Made by a program: the position numbers and the translations under genes
Notes under the pieces: generated by a model
What the model was told of the DNA's origin: nothing
What the model saw: the letters and a program-made list of their open reading frames with translations, nothing else
The model's database searches: none
Assembly: GCA_947457885.1 (NCBI GenBank)
Contig: CANGXU010000009.1
Location: 1-46,963, forward strand
DNA length: 46,963 nucleotides
Direction: 5' to 3'
DNA from: Betaproteobacteria bacterium
GTDB lineage: Bacteria; Pseudomonadota; Gammaproteobacteria; Burkholderiales; CAIKXV01
In this document: piece by piece, positions 19,162 to 28,447 of the stretch
Numbering within the stretch: position 1 is the stretch's first letter
How the letters are laid out: every line of letters begins with the position of its first letter

Positions 19162-20096
19162 GGCAGGGCGGCGAGGATCTCTGCAGCACCGAGGTCGGTC
19201 AGCCGCTGGGCAAGCGACTGCCCGAGCGCTTCGCCGGTCTCCGGCGGACCGCTGACCCGGTCGCTGACCATGCGCTTGCCGTCGGGGCTGGCGACGAAGC
19301 CGCGCAGTTGCAGCGTGCCGTCGATGATCTCGGCAAAACCACCCAGCGGCACGGTGCAGCTGCCGCCCAGCGCGCGCGACAGCGCCCGTTCGGCACGCAC
19401 GCATGCGGTCGTGGTGGGATCGGCCAGCGCCGCGAGCGCGGCCTGCAGTGCCTGGTCCGCACTCCGGCATTCGATGCCGACCGCGCCCTGGCCAACAGCC
19501 GGCAGGCTCTCTTCGGTAGTGAGGAAGGAGGCGATGCGGTCGGCGAGCCCGAGCCGCTTCAACCCCGCAGCCGCGAGGATGATTGCCGCGTACTGGCCCT
19601 CGTCGAGCTTGCGCAGGCGTGTCTGCACGTTGCCGCGCAGCGGCTGCACGTCGAGGTGCGGGAAACGGGCACGCAGCTGGCTTTCACGACGCAGGCTGGA
19701 GGTGCCGACCACGCTGCCCTCGGGGAGGTCGGACAACTTCTCGTACCGGTTCGACACGAACGCGTCGCGCGGATCCTCGCGCCGGAGGATGGCCGGCAGC
19801 GTGAAGCCGTCCGGCAGCCACATCGGTACGTCTTTCATCGAATGCACCGCGATATCGGCGCGCGATTCGATCATCGCCTGCTCGAGTTCCTTCACGAACA
19901 GGCCCTTGCCGCCGATCTTCGACAGCGAGACGTCGAGCACGCGGTCACCTTCGGTCGTCATGCCGAGGATGCTTACGGCGATGCCGGGGTAGCGTTCGCG
20001 CAGCCTCGCCTGGACGTGTTCAGCCTGCCACATGGCAAGCAGGCTTTCGCGTGAAGCGATCACGATCGATTCGACGGGCGGGGCGGAAGCAGTCAT
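19158..20096 (-). CDS. hemC: Porphobilinogen deaminase (hydroxymethylbilane synthase)
   Basis: The ATG at 20096 ([18 protein letters not shown]) gives 312 residues, typical for HemC. Cys247 in [10 protein letters not shown] anchors the dipyrromethane cofactor, Asp89 in HSMKDVP is the catalytic acid, and [11 protein letters not shown] and [13 protein letters not shown] carry substrate-binding arginines. It joins four porphobilinogens into hydroxymethylbilane. The gene opens the hem run only 117 bases after crtB, downstream of the photosynthesis genes on the same strand. A -10-like TACCAT (minus strand, 20135-20140) lies 38 bases upstream of the start, so an independent promoter is possible. 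Confidence 0.98.
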   Translation of the reverse strand: MTASAPPVESIVIASRESLLAMWQAEHVQARLRERYPGIAVSILGMTTEGDRVLDVSLSKIGGKGLFVKELEQAMIESRADIAVHSMKDVPMWLPDGFTLPAILRREDPRDAFVSNRYEKLSDLPEGSVVGTSSLRRESQLRARFPHLDVQPLRGNVQTRLRKLDEGQYAAIILAAAGLKRLGLADRIASFLTTEESLPAVGQGAVGIECRSADQALQAALAALADPTTTACVRAERALSRALGGSCTVPLGGFAEIIDGTLQLRGFVASPDGKRMVSDRVSGPPETGEALGQSLAQRLTDLGAAEILAALP

Positions 20097-20187
20097 CGGG
20101 AAACGAACACGCGGGGACGGGACGGATGCCGTCGATGGTAGCACCGCCGACCGGGGCAGAACCTCGATGGATGTCCCACGCGGGCAG

Positions 20188-20211
20188 CGCCCCGGCTTCG
20201 TTGCCGGCGCG
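20188..20211 (-). other. Stem-loop between crtB and hemC
   Basis: Nine-base arms (20188-20196 and 20203-20211) pair at eight of nine positions around a six-base TTCGTT loop (plus-strand reading), beginning 3 bases after the crtB stop. No T run follows on the minus strand, so it is not a standard intrinsic terminator. It might trim or slow transcripts between the photosynthesis and hem parts. Confidence 0.5.
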
Positions 20212-20213
20212 GT

Positions 20214-21359
20214 TCAGCTCCTTGCCGCAGCCAACCGGTCGCGCTCCCGCAGGCGTTCGCAGAGTTCGATCACCCACACCGCCCGTTCGTAGAAGGAATC
20301 GGGTGCGGCAGTGGCGGGCAGTGCCGCAGGTTCGACCGCGTGCTCCACGAGGTAGCGGATCGCTTCGACCATGACCAGCGCCCGTGCATCCGATGCGCCC
20401 GGCAACGGCCGCTGGGACGCGGCACGGGCCAGCATCGCGCGGGTGATCAGCCAGGTCTTGCGGCTGGTCGATACCACGGCCCGGCGGGTCACGCTGTCCA
20501 GGCCGTTGCGCTCGACCTCGCGCCCGATCTCGGCATACACCAGACGGGCTGCCATGATCGCCGCCCGGCAGTCGCGCGGCAGTTCGGCGATGCCCTGCTC
20601 GGCGCGCTGGTAGAGGGTATCGGCGAGCGCGAGAAGGCGCGCAACAACCCGCCCGATGCCGGGCACGAACGACGGCTGCCGCAGCCAGGCCTGGGGATCG
20701 ATGCCTTCCTCGCGCAGCCATTCGCGCGGCAGGTAGAGACGGCCGTTGCGGGCATCCTCGCCGACGTCGCGCGCGATGTTGGTGAGCTGCATCGCGACGC
20801 CGAGTTCGCAGGCGCGGGCGAGTGCCGTCTGGCTGCGCGTTCCCATCAGGATAGCCATCATCGCGCCGACGGTACCGGCCACGCGCGCGCAGTAGTCCTC
20901 GAGCTGGCCGATGGTCTCGTAACGACGGCCTTCGGAATCCCAGCGGAAGCCCTCGATCAGCGCGTCGAGCAGGCCGCGCGGCAGGTCGAAGCGGTCGACG
21001 ACCGCAGCGAGTGCGCGATCGGATTCGAACGCCTGTGGACGACGGGAGTAGATCGCATCGAGCCGCGCGTCCAGCCGTTCGACGGCTGCTGCCGGATCGT
21101 CGGCGAGGTCGATGGCGTCATCGGCCACCCGGCAGAACGCATAGAGGGCGATGGCCGGCGCTCGCACACGAACCGGCAGCACGCGGGATGCGGCAAAGAA
21201 CGACTTCGAGCCGCCGCGCATCAGCGCCTCGCAGGCAACCAGGTCGTCTGCGCCTGCGGGCGGCACGCCGGCGGCAGGCCCTTCGTCGGCGGTGGCGAAC
21301 GCAACCCTGTCAGCCATCGCATCGTGCACTTCGGCGGGAACCATCGCGGTATCAGGCAT
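20214..21359 (-). CDS. crtB: Phytoene synthase
   Basis: The ATG at 21359, with GAGGG 5 bases upstream, overlaps the end of crtI by 8 bases and gives 381 residues. The isoprenyl diphosphate-binding Asp-rich motifs are DDAID (80-84) and ARDVGEDARNGRLYLP (about 205-220). SKSFFAASRVLP is the usual squalene/phytoene synthase opening. It condenses two geranylgeranyl diphosphates to phytoene. The tight link to crtI and the photosynthesis genes favours phytoene over hopanoid squalene synthesis. The N-terminal ~45 residues are longer than in many CrtB proteins and not conserved. Confidence 0.95.
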   Translation of the reverse strand: MPDTAMVPAEVHDAMADRVAFATADEGPAAGVPPAGADDLVACEALMRGGSKSFFAASRVLPVRVRAPAIALYAFCRVADDAIDLADDPAAAVERLDARLDAIYSRRPQAFESDRALAAVVDRFDLPRGLLDALIEGFRWDSEGRRYETIGQLEDYCARVAGTVGAMMAILMGTRSQTALARACELGVAMQLTNIARDVGEDARNGRLYLPREWLREEGIDPQAWLRQPSFVPGIGRVVARLLALADTLYQRAEQGIAELPRDCRAAIMAARLVYAEIGREVERNGLDSVTRRAVVSTSRKTWLITRAMLARAASQRPLPGASDARALVMVEAIRYLVEHAVEPAALPATAAPDSFYERAVWVIELCERLRERDRLAAARS

Positions 21360-22947
21360 GGACCCTCGCAATCCGGTCTGGGTCGGGCACCACCGAGTCG
21401 AGCGCCTTGGCCGACATCAGTACACCCGGGACACCGGCCCCGGGATGTGTCCCGGCGCCCACGAGATAAAGATGCTGTACGTCTTCGCTGCGGTTGTGCG
21501 GCCGGAACCACGCGCTTTGCAGCAGCAAGGGCTCCAGGCCGAACGCTGCGCCCTTGTACGACAGAAGGCGGTCCTGGAAATCCTGCGGCGTCGTGATGCG
21601 CGAAGTGACGATGTCGCCCTCGAAACCCGGCAGCACGGTGCGGTCGAGCAGTTCGGCGATGCGCGCGCGATAGGTCTCGGCGAAGGCCGGCCAGTCGGTG
21701 CCGCTGTCGAGATGCGGAACGGGCGACAGTGCGTAGAACGTATCGCAGCCCGGCGGTGCCATCGATGCGTCGGTCGCGGTGGGCCGGTGCAGGTACAGGC
21801 TGAAATCGTCCGCGAGCTTGTGCTTGCGGAAGATGTCGTCGAGCAGTTCCTTGTAGCGCGGGCCGAGAAGCATCATGTGGTGCGGCACGTCGGGATAGGT
21901 ACGCTTGACGCCGAAGTACCAGACGAACAGGCTCATCGAGTAGCGGCCGCGGTCGATACGCCGGTCGGTCCAGTGCCTGCGATGCTGCGGCTCGACCAGG
22001 TGGCGGTAGGTCCAGGCCATGTCGGCGTTGGACACGACGATATCCGAACGAAGCCGTTCGCCACCCTCCAGTTCGACCCCGGTCGCGCGTCCGCCCTCGA
22101 TGGTGATGCGCTTCACCTGCGCACCATAGCGGATCCTGCCGCCGCGCCCTTCGAGCAGCCCGACCAGACCGCGAACCAGCGAGCCGGTACCGCCCATAGC
22201 CCAGTGCACGCCGGCACGCCGCTCGAGTGCGTTTATGAGGCTGTAGACGCAGGTAACGGAGAACGGATTGCCGCCGATCAGCAGCGTCTGCAGGCTGAAG
22301 GCGGCCTGCAGGCGGGGATCCTTCAGGTAGTGCGCGACCATCGAGAACATCGTGCGCCAGCCGCGCATGCGTACCAGCGACGGTACCGCGGCAAGCAGGG
22401 TGCCGACGTTGTCGTAGGCCACGCTGCCCAGTTCCTCGAAGCCCAGGCGGTAGCAATGCTCCGCTTCCACGATGAAGCGGTCGTAGCCGTCGGCGTCGCC
22501 AGGGCTCAGGCGGGCCACCTCCGCACGCATCTTCACCGGGTCGCCGCTGTAGTCGAAGTGGGTGCCATCGACGAAGCGGATCCGGTAGAACGGATCGAGC
22601 GCCTTCAGCTCGACGTCGTCGGACAGGCGCTGGCCGCACATCGCCCACAGTTCTTCGAGCATGAACGGTGCGGTGATGATCGTCGGGCCCGCGTCGAAGG
22701 TGAAGCCGTCCTGCCGATGCACGTAAGCACGTCCGCCCGGTGCATCGAGCTTCTCTAGAACGCTCACTGCGTAGCCACGGCACGAAAGCCGCACAGCCGC
22801 AGCCAGCCCGCCGAAGCCACTGCCGATCACGATGGCGGTCGGAGCGCCCGCAGGCACCGGGGCACTGGGCATGGCCAGCCCGGGCCCGTCGGGGGCAAGG
22901 AGAGTCTTGACGCCGCCAGTGGCGGCACGGACAAGCAACGATTTCAT
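21352..22947 (-). CDS. crtI: Phytoene desaturase
   Basis: The 531-residue FAD enzyme has the dinucleotide-binding motif IVIGSGFGGLAAAVRL (GSGFGG at 42-47) followed by APGGRAYVHRQDGFTFDAGPT. The CrtI C-terminal signature GAGTHPGAGVPGVLMSAKAL is present. It introduces double bonds into phytoene at the membrane; whether it makes neurosporene or lycopene cannot be read reliably. The first 35 residues precede the FAD fold, and an internal ATG at 22872 could be the true start. It begins 7 bases after puhE and overlaps crtB, so carotenoid entry genes are wired into the photosynthetic operon. Confidence 0.96.
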   Translation of the reverse strand: MKSLLVRAATGGVKTLLAPDGPGLAMPSAPVPAGAPTAIVIGSGFGGLAAAVRLSCRGYAVSVLEKLDAPGGRAYVHRQDGFTFDAGPTIITAPFMLEELWAMCGQRLSDDVELKALDPFYRIRFVDGTHFDYSGDPVKMRAEVARLSPGDADGYDRFIVEAEHCYRLGFEELGSVAYDNVGTLLAAVPSLVRMRGWRTMFSMVAHYLKDPRLQAAFSLQTLLIGGNPFSVTCVYSLINALERRAGVHWAMGGTGSLVRGLVGLLEGRGGRIRYGAQVKRITIEGGRATGVELEGGERLRSDIVVSNADMAWTYRHLVEPQHRRHWTDRRIDRGRYSMSLFVWYFGVKRTYPDVPHHMMLLGPRYKELLDDIFRKHKLADDFSLYLHRPTATDASMAPPGCDTFYALSPVPHLDSGTDWPAFAETYRARIAELLDRTVLPGFEGDIVTSRITTPQDFQDRLLSYKGAAFGLEPLLLQSAWFRPHNRSEDVQHLYLVGAGTHPGAGVPGVLMSAKALDSVVPDPDRIARVHA

Positions 22948-22954
22948 CGGGTTC

Positions 22955-23788
22955 TCAATCTGCTGTCTTCAGCGGCAGGGGGGCCAGATCGATCCGGCCG
23001 ATGGATGCTGGCGGCGCGGGCTCGGACTTGCGCCGGTTGCGCATCGCCCATTTCCAGAGGGCCGTCGACGACAGCGGCAGCACCATGAACCAGTGTTCGA
23101 GGATGGCCAGCGAAAGCAGCGTCGCGGCGAGCACGTTCTTCGCCACATCGAAGCCGGAGGTATGGGGCATCGCGGCATGTGCCCAGAGCACGGCGGCAAG
23201 CGCGGTCGCGGCGGTCACCGTCACCGGGAACAGCAGGTTGACCGACCGGCGCGCGAAGTAGCTGTCGATGTGGCGCATCTTCTCGGGCAGGAAATCCTCG
23301 CCGCGATTGCGCACGCCAAGGAAGAGGTTGAGCTTGGCCGACAGGCGCATCGCCCACAGGATCATGAACGTCCAGGTCCCGGTCTGGTTGGGTGCATCCA
23401 GCGTCACCACCACGACCGCCGCGCCGGCCACGAGGATGAACAGTTCGTGGTGCAGGATCGCGCCCACGGCATGGCGCAAGCGCTGGTAGTCGCTGGCGCC
23501 CGGTGGCGAAGGGTCGCGGCGTGGCCCCGTCACGAAGCCCATCAGGAAGGCGACCTCGATCCAGCCCCAGACCAGTACCGCGCTGCTGAACGCACAGTAC
23601 GCACCGGCGACCGTCGGGTCATAGGCTGTCTGCGACAGTGCGTACAGCGCGGCGATGCCGACCAGCGTCGCGCCCGCCATCGACCAGCGATAGGTCGATA
23701 CGGGCAAGCCATCGAGCCAGACGATCAGCCCGGTGGTGAACCACCAGACGAACATCGCATACAGCGCGGGGAGGATCAGTTCAGTCAT
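22955..23788 (-). CDS. puhE: Photosynthetic complex assembly protein PuhE (DUF3623)
   Basis: The 277-residue membrane protein has about seven hydrophobic segments (for example LPALYAMFVWWFTTGLIVWL, WSMAGATLVGIAALYAL and AYCAFSSAVLVWGWIEVAFLMGF). It carries the conserved MRLSAKLNLFLGVRNRGEDFLPEKMRHIDSYF stretch of the DUF3623 family, which occurs only in phototrophic proteobacteria. PuhE affects reaction-centre assembly and bacteriochlorophyll levels in Rhodobacter; the exact function is open. It lies 39 bases after acsF and 7 before crtI. Confidence 0.93.
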   Translation of the reverse strand: MTELILPALYAMFVWWFTTGLIVWLDGLPVSTYRWSMAGATLVGIAALYALSQTAYDPTVAGAYCAFSSAVLVWGWIEVAFLMGFVTGPRRDPSPPGASDYQRLRHAVGAILHHELFILVAGAAVVVVTLDAPNQTGTWTFMILWAMRLSAKLNLFLGVRNRGEDFLPEKMRHIDSYFARRSVNLLFPVTVTAATALAAVLWAHAAMPHTSGFDVAKNVLAATLLSLAILEHWFMVLPLSSTALWKWAMRNRRKSEPAPPASIGRIDLAPLPLKTAD

Positions 23789-23827
23789 TCAACACGGGCC
23801 TTGCCGTTCGATCGGGCGCTGGAGCGC

Positions 23828-24895
23828 CTACCAGGCCGGTGCCATCAGGACCTGGTCGGGCACCGCATTGCGCTTGACCGGCAGCAGGTAGAGACGCGCG
23901 AACATGCCGGCGGCACGGACCGCGCACGCCGCCTGCTTCACCTTGCCGACCAGCCCGCCCTGCGCCTTCGCGCGCTCGTTGGCTGCACTGATCCGGCACA
24001 GGGCCTCGAGCCCGCTACGGAAACGCGGGTCATCGATGTCCAGTTCGATCGGGAATACCTGCCGGGCGATCTCTGAGGTGATCCGGAACACCTGGAAGTC
24101 GTACTCGGTCGAGTCGAGGCCGAGCGCATGGTGCAGTTCTTCGCGGGTGTGGTCGCGCACGTACATCGTCGCGTACACCGCGACCAGGAAGAAGCGGATC
24201 CAGAGCGTGTTCAGGCCGGTCAGCAGCTTCGGGTCGGCACGCATCAGCAGCGCGAGCGACTCGCCGTGGCGGAACTCGTCGTTGCACCAGCGCTCGAACC
24301 ATTTGAAGATCGGGTGGAAGCGGTGCTCTGGATGGCGCTCGAGCTGGCGGAAGATCGAAATGTAGCGGGCGTAGCCGATCTTCTCGGACAGGTAGGTCGC
24401 GTACAGGATGAACTTCGGCCGGAAGTAGGTGTACTTCTTCTCGCGCTTGAGGAAGCCGAGGTCTACCGCGACGCCGAAATCCTTGAGCGACATGTTGATG
24501 AACCCGGCATGGCGCGACTCGTCGCGGGCCATGTAATGCATCAGCTTCTTGATGTCCGGGTTGGTGACGTTCTTCTCGATCTCCTTGTACAGCACGCAGC
24601 CGGAGAATTCGGAGGTCACCGACGAGATCAGGAAATCGAGGAACTCGCGCTGCAGCGGGTCCGGCAGGTCGCGGATCTCGGAGGTGAACTCGGGCGTGCG
24701 CTTGAAGTGGTCGATGTTGTTGTCGCCCTCGAATTCCAGCATCAGCTTGTCCCACTCGGCGCGCACCAGCGAGACGTCCATGCGGTTCATCGCGTCGAAG
24801 TCGGTAGTGTAGAAGCGCGGGCTGAGCATCGTGCTGACTTCCGCCAGGCGGGTCGCCTCGAGGCCGGAAGTGATGACGGGTGCTGTGGTTTCCAT
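23828..24895 (-). CDS. acsF: Mg-protoporphyrin IX monomethyl ester oxidative cyclase
   Basis: The ATG at 24895 has AGGAG 8 bases upstream and gives 355 residues. It is a di-iron ferritin-like enzyme with E96 in SEFSG, the first E-x-x-H in DESRHA (E126, H129) and the second in NDEFRH (E207, H210). It forms the isocyclic E ring of bacteriochlorophyll using O2, so the organism can make pigment in air. An anaerobic BchE cyclase is not encoded in this window. The gene sits between puhC and puhE, a placement seen in betaproteobacterial photosynthesis clusters. A small GGCGC/GCGCC hairpin overlaps its stop. Confidence 0.97.
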   Translation of the reverse strand: METTAPVITSGLEATRLAEVSTMLSPRFYTTDFDAMNRMDVSLVRAEWDKLMLEFEGDNNIDHFKRTPEFTSEIRDLPDPLQREFLDFLISSVTSEFSGCVLYKEIEKNVTNPDIKKLMHYMARDESRHAGFINMSLKDFGVAVDLGFLKREKKYTYFRPKFILYATYLSEKIGYARYISIFRQLERHPEHRFHPIFKWFERWCNDEFRHGESLALLMRADPKLLTGLNTLWIRFFLVAVYATMYVRDHTREELHHALGLDSTEYDFQVFRITSEIARQVFPIELDIDDPRFRSGLEALCRISAANERAKAQGGLVGKVKQAACAVRAAGMFARLYLLPVKRNAVPDQVLMAPAW

Positions 24896-24911
24896 CGTAG
24901 GTCTCCTGGAT

Positions 24912-25418
24912 TTACGGGCGCGCAGACTGCGTGGCGAGAGGTGCGCTCTGCGGCGGCGCGACGTCGCGCGCCGATGTACCGCTGTCGAGCAGCAGGCGGG
25001 CGAACACCCCGGCGTTGGTCGGGCCGAAAGACTCGAGGTCGATCCGGGCACCGGTGGCGTTGTCGATCAGGGTAAGGCGTCCGTCCTTGCGGCCGACGAG
25101 CTGGAACGGAATCTCGGGGCCCAGCCCGTGCGCCTTGCGCTCGCGCGCCATCGCGCGCAGCGTCCCGCGCAGGAAGCCCTGCTCGCCGGTGAACGATTCG
25201 ACCACCCGGCCGGTTGCGGCGTCGATCACGGCGACGCCGCCTGCGGGGGTATCTTCGAAGCGCAGGTCGCGGGTCACCACCGCTTCGGCATCCGGCACGC
25301 GCATGTCGATGCCCGATACACGGACGGCCGTGACCGCGACCAGGGACACCGCCAGCAGGATGCCGACGCCCACCAGCGCGCCGCGCGGGACCTGGTCGTT
25401 TACGGAGACTTCGCTCAT
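24912..25418 (-). CDS. puhC: Photosynthetic complex assembly protein PuhC
   Basis: The 168-residue protein has one N-terminal membrane helix ([19 protein letters not shown]) and a periplasmic domain. That domain contains the PuhC signature segments [24 protein letters not shown] and [30 protein letters not shown]. PuhC is required for full reaction-centre/LH1 assembly in Rhodobacter. It lies 30 bases after puhB and 16 bases before acsF. The Ser/Ala/Pro-rich last 25 residues are not conserved. Confidence 0.94.
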   Translation of the reverse strand: MSEVSVNDQVPRGALVGVGILLAVSLVAVTAVRVSGIDMRVPDAEAVVTRDLRFEDTPAGGVAVIDAATGRVVESFTGEQGFLRGTLRAMARERKAHGLGPEIPFQLVGRKDGRLTLIDNATGARIDLESFGPTNAGVFARLLLDSGTSARDVAPPQSAPLATQSARP

Positions 25419-25448
25419 TCGGATCAGCCTGTTCGTGCGGTTCTGGGG

Positions 25449-26171
25449 TCAGTGCGCCGGCAGGGCACCCGCGGTGCCGCCATGCGACGCCGGGTTCCGG
25501 CGCGGTGCGGCGGCGGCCTGCATCGCCGCAGGGCTCGTCGTGGCTGCGCTGCCGGTGGCAGCAATGCCCGTTTCGGCAGACCAGGCCTGTACCAGCAGGC
25601 GTGCGACGGCAGCCGCATCGGGGACGCTGCGCAGCATCGGCTCCGGATGCCTCATGCGCCACGGACGGGCATGCGGCCAGAGGTTCAGGTAGCCGATGTG
25701 GTCGGACGCCGGCAGCAGCACTGCGATGTCTCCGCTGCCGTCCCGGTCGAGCCGCAGGTCGGCGTTGCGCAGGGTGCGCAACGGCAGGTTGAAGGTCAGC
25801 GTGAGCACGATGCCGATGCGCATCACCAGCCGCTTGTCGGTCAGCGTGTAGACCGCCGTCCGGCTGGTCATCCATGCAAGCGAGGCGAGCATGGCCAGCG
25901 CGAGCAGCGGAACGGGCGCGAGCCACAGCAGATCGATGAGGGCATCCCCGACCGTCGCGCCGTCCGACACCAGCAGCGCGCCGCGCAATGCGAGGATCAG
26001 CGCGAAGTACACGGCCAGCTTGCGCACATGGAACACGCGCAGTGCCACCCCGCGCCATTGCGGCGACGCCTGCCAGAGGATGCGCTCGGAGGCGGGCAAC
26101 GGCTCCGGCAGCCCGAACTGCGGCTCGAGCTCGTGCTCGTGTCCGTTGTATCCGTCGCGGCTGTTGCTCAT
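25449..26171 (-). CDS. puhB: Photosynthetic complex assembly protein PuhB
   Basis: The 240-residue protein opens with a cytoplasmic segment (EPLPASERILWQASPQWRGVALRVFHVRKLAVYFAL), then has two to three membrane helices. A bacterial PH-like domain follows, with SRTAVYTLTDKRLVMRIGIVL and RTLRNADLRLDRDGSGDIAVLLP. PuhB assists reaction-centre assembly as a membrane dimer in Rhodobacter. Its start overlaps the puhA stop (ATGA), tying its dosage to the H subunit. The C-terminal 40 residues are Ala-rich and variable. Confidence 0.95.
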   Translation of the reverse strand: MSNSRDGYNGHEHELEPQFGLPEPLPASERILWQASPQWRGVALRVFHVRKLAVYFALILALRGALLVSDGATVGDALIDLLWLAPVPLLALAMLASLAWMTSRTAVYTLTDKRLVMRIGIVLTLTFNLPLRTLRNADLRLDRDGSGDIAVLLPASDHIGYLNLWPHARPWRMRHPEPMLRSVPDAAAVARLLVQAWSAETGIAATGSAATTSPAAMQAAAAPRRNPASHGGTAGALPAH

Positions 26172-26929
26172 AGCAGGGCTTCCGCGCGGTCGGGAGTGGC
26201 GTACAGCGTGCCGGCGCCGTAGAACGCGCTGATCTTCTCGTCCTCGAGCATGGTGATCAGGTCGGGATGCCGCGTCACCGGTGCCTGCGCGATCTGCGCA
26301 CCGAGTACCGCCTCGACCTTCACGCTGTCACGGCCGATGCGCACGAACAGCATGGGGATCAGCACGTTGCGCGCGGCGCCCGGCACCTCGATCTCGAGGA
26401 AGCGGAAGGCCATCTCCATGCGGTCGACCCAGAGGTCCTTGACCACGCCACCCGCGATGCCGTCGGCACCGATGACCTGCATGCCGCGCGGATCGCGATC
26501 CTGGCGCGCGATGCCGAAGCCTTCGGCCGTGCGCAACGGCACGATCTTCGGCTTGCCGTGTTCGTCGGGCTCGGGTACGTCGGCACGCTGCGCGTAGGCA
26601 CCGGGACCGACCCCGGCCAGCAGCGGATTGCCGGTCGGGACCAGCGGTGCGCCGATCCACGAATGGTTCGGCTCGGCGCTGATCGCCGGCTCCTTCTTGG
26701 CCGGATCGGGTACCACGACCGTCGACCCATCCGCCATCAGGTAGGTCTTCGGTGCGGGCACCGGCCAGCCGGTGATGGTGCCGCGCGAGTGGCCATCGGT
26801 CTCCATCGGATAGCCCTCGCGGTGGTTCTCGCGGATCAGGTAGTAGATCAGGCCGAAGAAGAATGCCCAGAACATATACAGCACGAGCTGCGCGACGTCG
26901 ACGTATTGCGTTATGGCGCCGGTTCCCAT
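26168..26929 (-). CDS. puhA: Photosynthetic reaction centre H subunit
   Basis: The 253 residues match the H subunit: a short periplasmic N-terminus, one membrane helix (YVDVAQLVLYMFWAFFFGLIYYL, about 9-31), then the PRC-barrel cytoplasmic domain. Landmarks are NHREGYPME, FGIARQDRDPRGMQVIGADGIAGGVVKDLWVDRME and the C-terminal AFYGAGTLYATPDRAEALL. It caps the L/M core and shapes proton entry to the secondary quinone. A strong AAGGAGA site precedes the ATG. It follows lhaA by 51 bases. The L and M genes are not in this window. Confidence 0.98.
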   Translation of the reverse strand: MGTGAITQYVDVAQLVLYMFWAFFFGLIYYLIRENHREGYPMETDGHSRGTITGWPVPAPKTYLMADGSTVVVPDPAKKEPAISAEPNHSWIGAPLVPTGNPLLAGVGPGAYAQRADVPEPDEHGKPKIVPLRTAEGFGIARQDRDPRGMQVIGADGIAGGVVKDLWVDRMEMAFRFLEIEVPGAARNVLIPMLFVRIGRDSVKVEAVLGAQIAQAPVTRHPDLITMLEDEKISAFYGAGTLYATPDRAEALL

Positions 26930-26980
26930 GTTTCGCTCTCCTTGTTGCGGACGTTCCGCTTCGGGTGATGACTGCTTCGA

Positions 26981-28447
26981 TCAGCCGGGCAAGCCGGCCA
27001 TTCCGAACTTCGATGCCGCCTCGCGGCGGGATTTGCCGACCGGCCGGACGAGGGGTCCGAGCGCGATCAGCGTTGCAAACAGCAGATAGATCTCGATGTG
27101 CCAGACGAAGCTGTATCCGGTGGTCGTGCTCATCAGCGCCTCGCCGAGCAGGCCCTGGGTGGCGACATGCGAGACCACGTCGCGGATCGCGCCACCGAGT
27201 GCGATCGCGACCCCGGCGCAGGTCGCTTGAACGGCGCCCCATGCGCCGAGCGCGAGGCCGACATGCTCGCGGCGCTCCATGCCCATCGCTGCGCACAGCG
27301 TGCCGACCGCAAACAGCCCGCCGCCGAATCCGATCAGCAGGGTGCCGGCCCGGAACAGCATCGGGGACTCGAGGGGCGCCGAGAACACGACGGCGGCGAA
27401 CGCCGGAAGCCCGAGCACGGCACCGACGGCAGCTACGCGCATCGCGTCCGCGCCGCGGGTCAGCACACGCGCGGCCAGCGCGAATGCGGCAAGGGAGCCG
27501 CCAGCGAGCACTGCGGTCAACCCGGAGGTGGCACCGACCGACAGGTTCAGCACTTCGGCGCCGTAGGGTTCGAGCACGATGTCCTGCATGTTGAACGCCA
27601 TCGTGCCCAGGCCGACGGTCCACAGGAAGCGGCGCGCCAGCGGCTGCGCGATGAACATCCGCCAGGTTGCGCGGAAGCCGGGCGTATCGGCAGTACGGTC
27701 TCGGTTGCGGCCCGGGTCGCGCGGCTCCTGCTTCCACAGCGCGACGACGTTCAGGAGCACGCTGAGCACCGCAGCGGTCTGGATAACCTGCACCAGCCGG
27801 GTCTCGGAGAAGTTCGCGAGCGCCACGCTGTAGACGATGCCGGCACCAACCATGCCGACCAGCAGCATCACGTACATGAGTGCGACCACGCGCGGCCGGG
27901 TCTCCGCAGACGCCAGGTCGGTGGCCAGTGCGAGACCGGCGGTCTGGGTGGTCTGCACACCGGCCCCGACCATCAGGAACGCCACCGCCGCACCGATATG
28001 GCCGAGCCAGATCGAGCCCGGCTCGCCGCGGCCGGTCAGGAGCAACAGTGCGAACGGCATGATCGCCAGCCCGCCGAATTGCAGGCACGAGCCCATCCAG
28101 ACATACGGCACCCGGCGCCAGCCGAGCGCCGAGCGATGGATATCGGAACGGAAGCCGACCAGGGCACGCAACGGCGCGACCAGGACCGGCAGCGACACCA
28201 TCAGCGCGACCAGCCAGGCGCCCACGCCCAGTTCGACGATCATCACCCGGTTCAGGGTGCCGACCAGCAACGCGATCGCGATGCCGACGGAGACCTGGAA
28301 CAGCGACAGCCGCAGCAGTCGCGACAGGGGCAGGTCTGCGGTCGCTGCATCGGCGAACGGCATGAAGCGCGGCCCGAGCGTCTGCCAGTTCGGCGCGAGC
28401 TTGCGGCTCAGGCCGTAGGCACGATGGGCGAGCGATGCGGCTCTCAT
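26981..28447 (-). CDS. lhaA: Light-harvesting 1 assembly protein LhaA (PucC-family MFS)
   Basis: The 488-residue protein has about twelve membrane helices in the BCD/PucC branch of the major facilitator superfamily. Typical segments are LSLFQVSVGIAIALLVGTLNRVMIVELGVGAWLV, RALVGFRSDIHRSALGWRRVPYVWMG and MAFNMQDIVLEPYGAEVL. LhaA sits between bchM and puhA in most purple-bacterial clusters and is needed for LH1 assembly, probably by delivering bacteriochlorophyll. The start overlaps the bchM stop by 4 bases. A second, shorter family member lies at 41372. Confidence 0.95.
   Translation of the reverse strand: MRAASLAHRAYGLSRKLAPNWQTLGPRFMPFADAATADLPLSRLLRLSLFQVSVGIAIALLVGTLNRVMIVELGVGAWLVALMVSLPVLVAPLRALVGFRSDIHRSALGWRRVPYVWMGSCLQFGGLAIMPFALLLLTGRGEPGSIWLGHIGAAVAFLMVGAGVQTTQTAGLALATDLASAETRPRVVALMYVMLLVGMVGAGIVYSVALANFSETRLVQVIQTAAVLSVLLNVVALWKQEPRDPGRNRDRTADTPGFRATWRMFIAQPLARRFLWTVGLGTMAFNMQDIVLEPYGAEVLNLSVGATSGLTAVLAGGSLAAFALAARVLTRGADAMRVAAVGAVLGLPAFAAVVFSAPLESPMLFRAGTLLIGFGGGLFAVGTLCAAMGMERREHVGLALGAWGAVQATCAGVAIALGGAIRDVVSHVATQGLLGEALMSTTTGYSFVWHIEIYLLFATLIALGPLVRPVGKSRREAASKFGMAGLPG

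Noticed and set aside
20214-21359. CrtB as a hopanoid squalene synthase (HpnC/HpnD)
   Set aside because: The fold alone cannot exclude it, but overlap with crtI and position in the photosynthesis run make phytoene synthase much more likely.
26946-26958. GCGGA/TCCGC hairpin between puhA and lhaA
   Set aside because: A five-base stem with three-base loop is expected by chance here, and nothing else supports a function.
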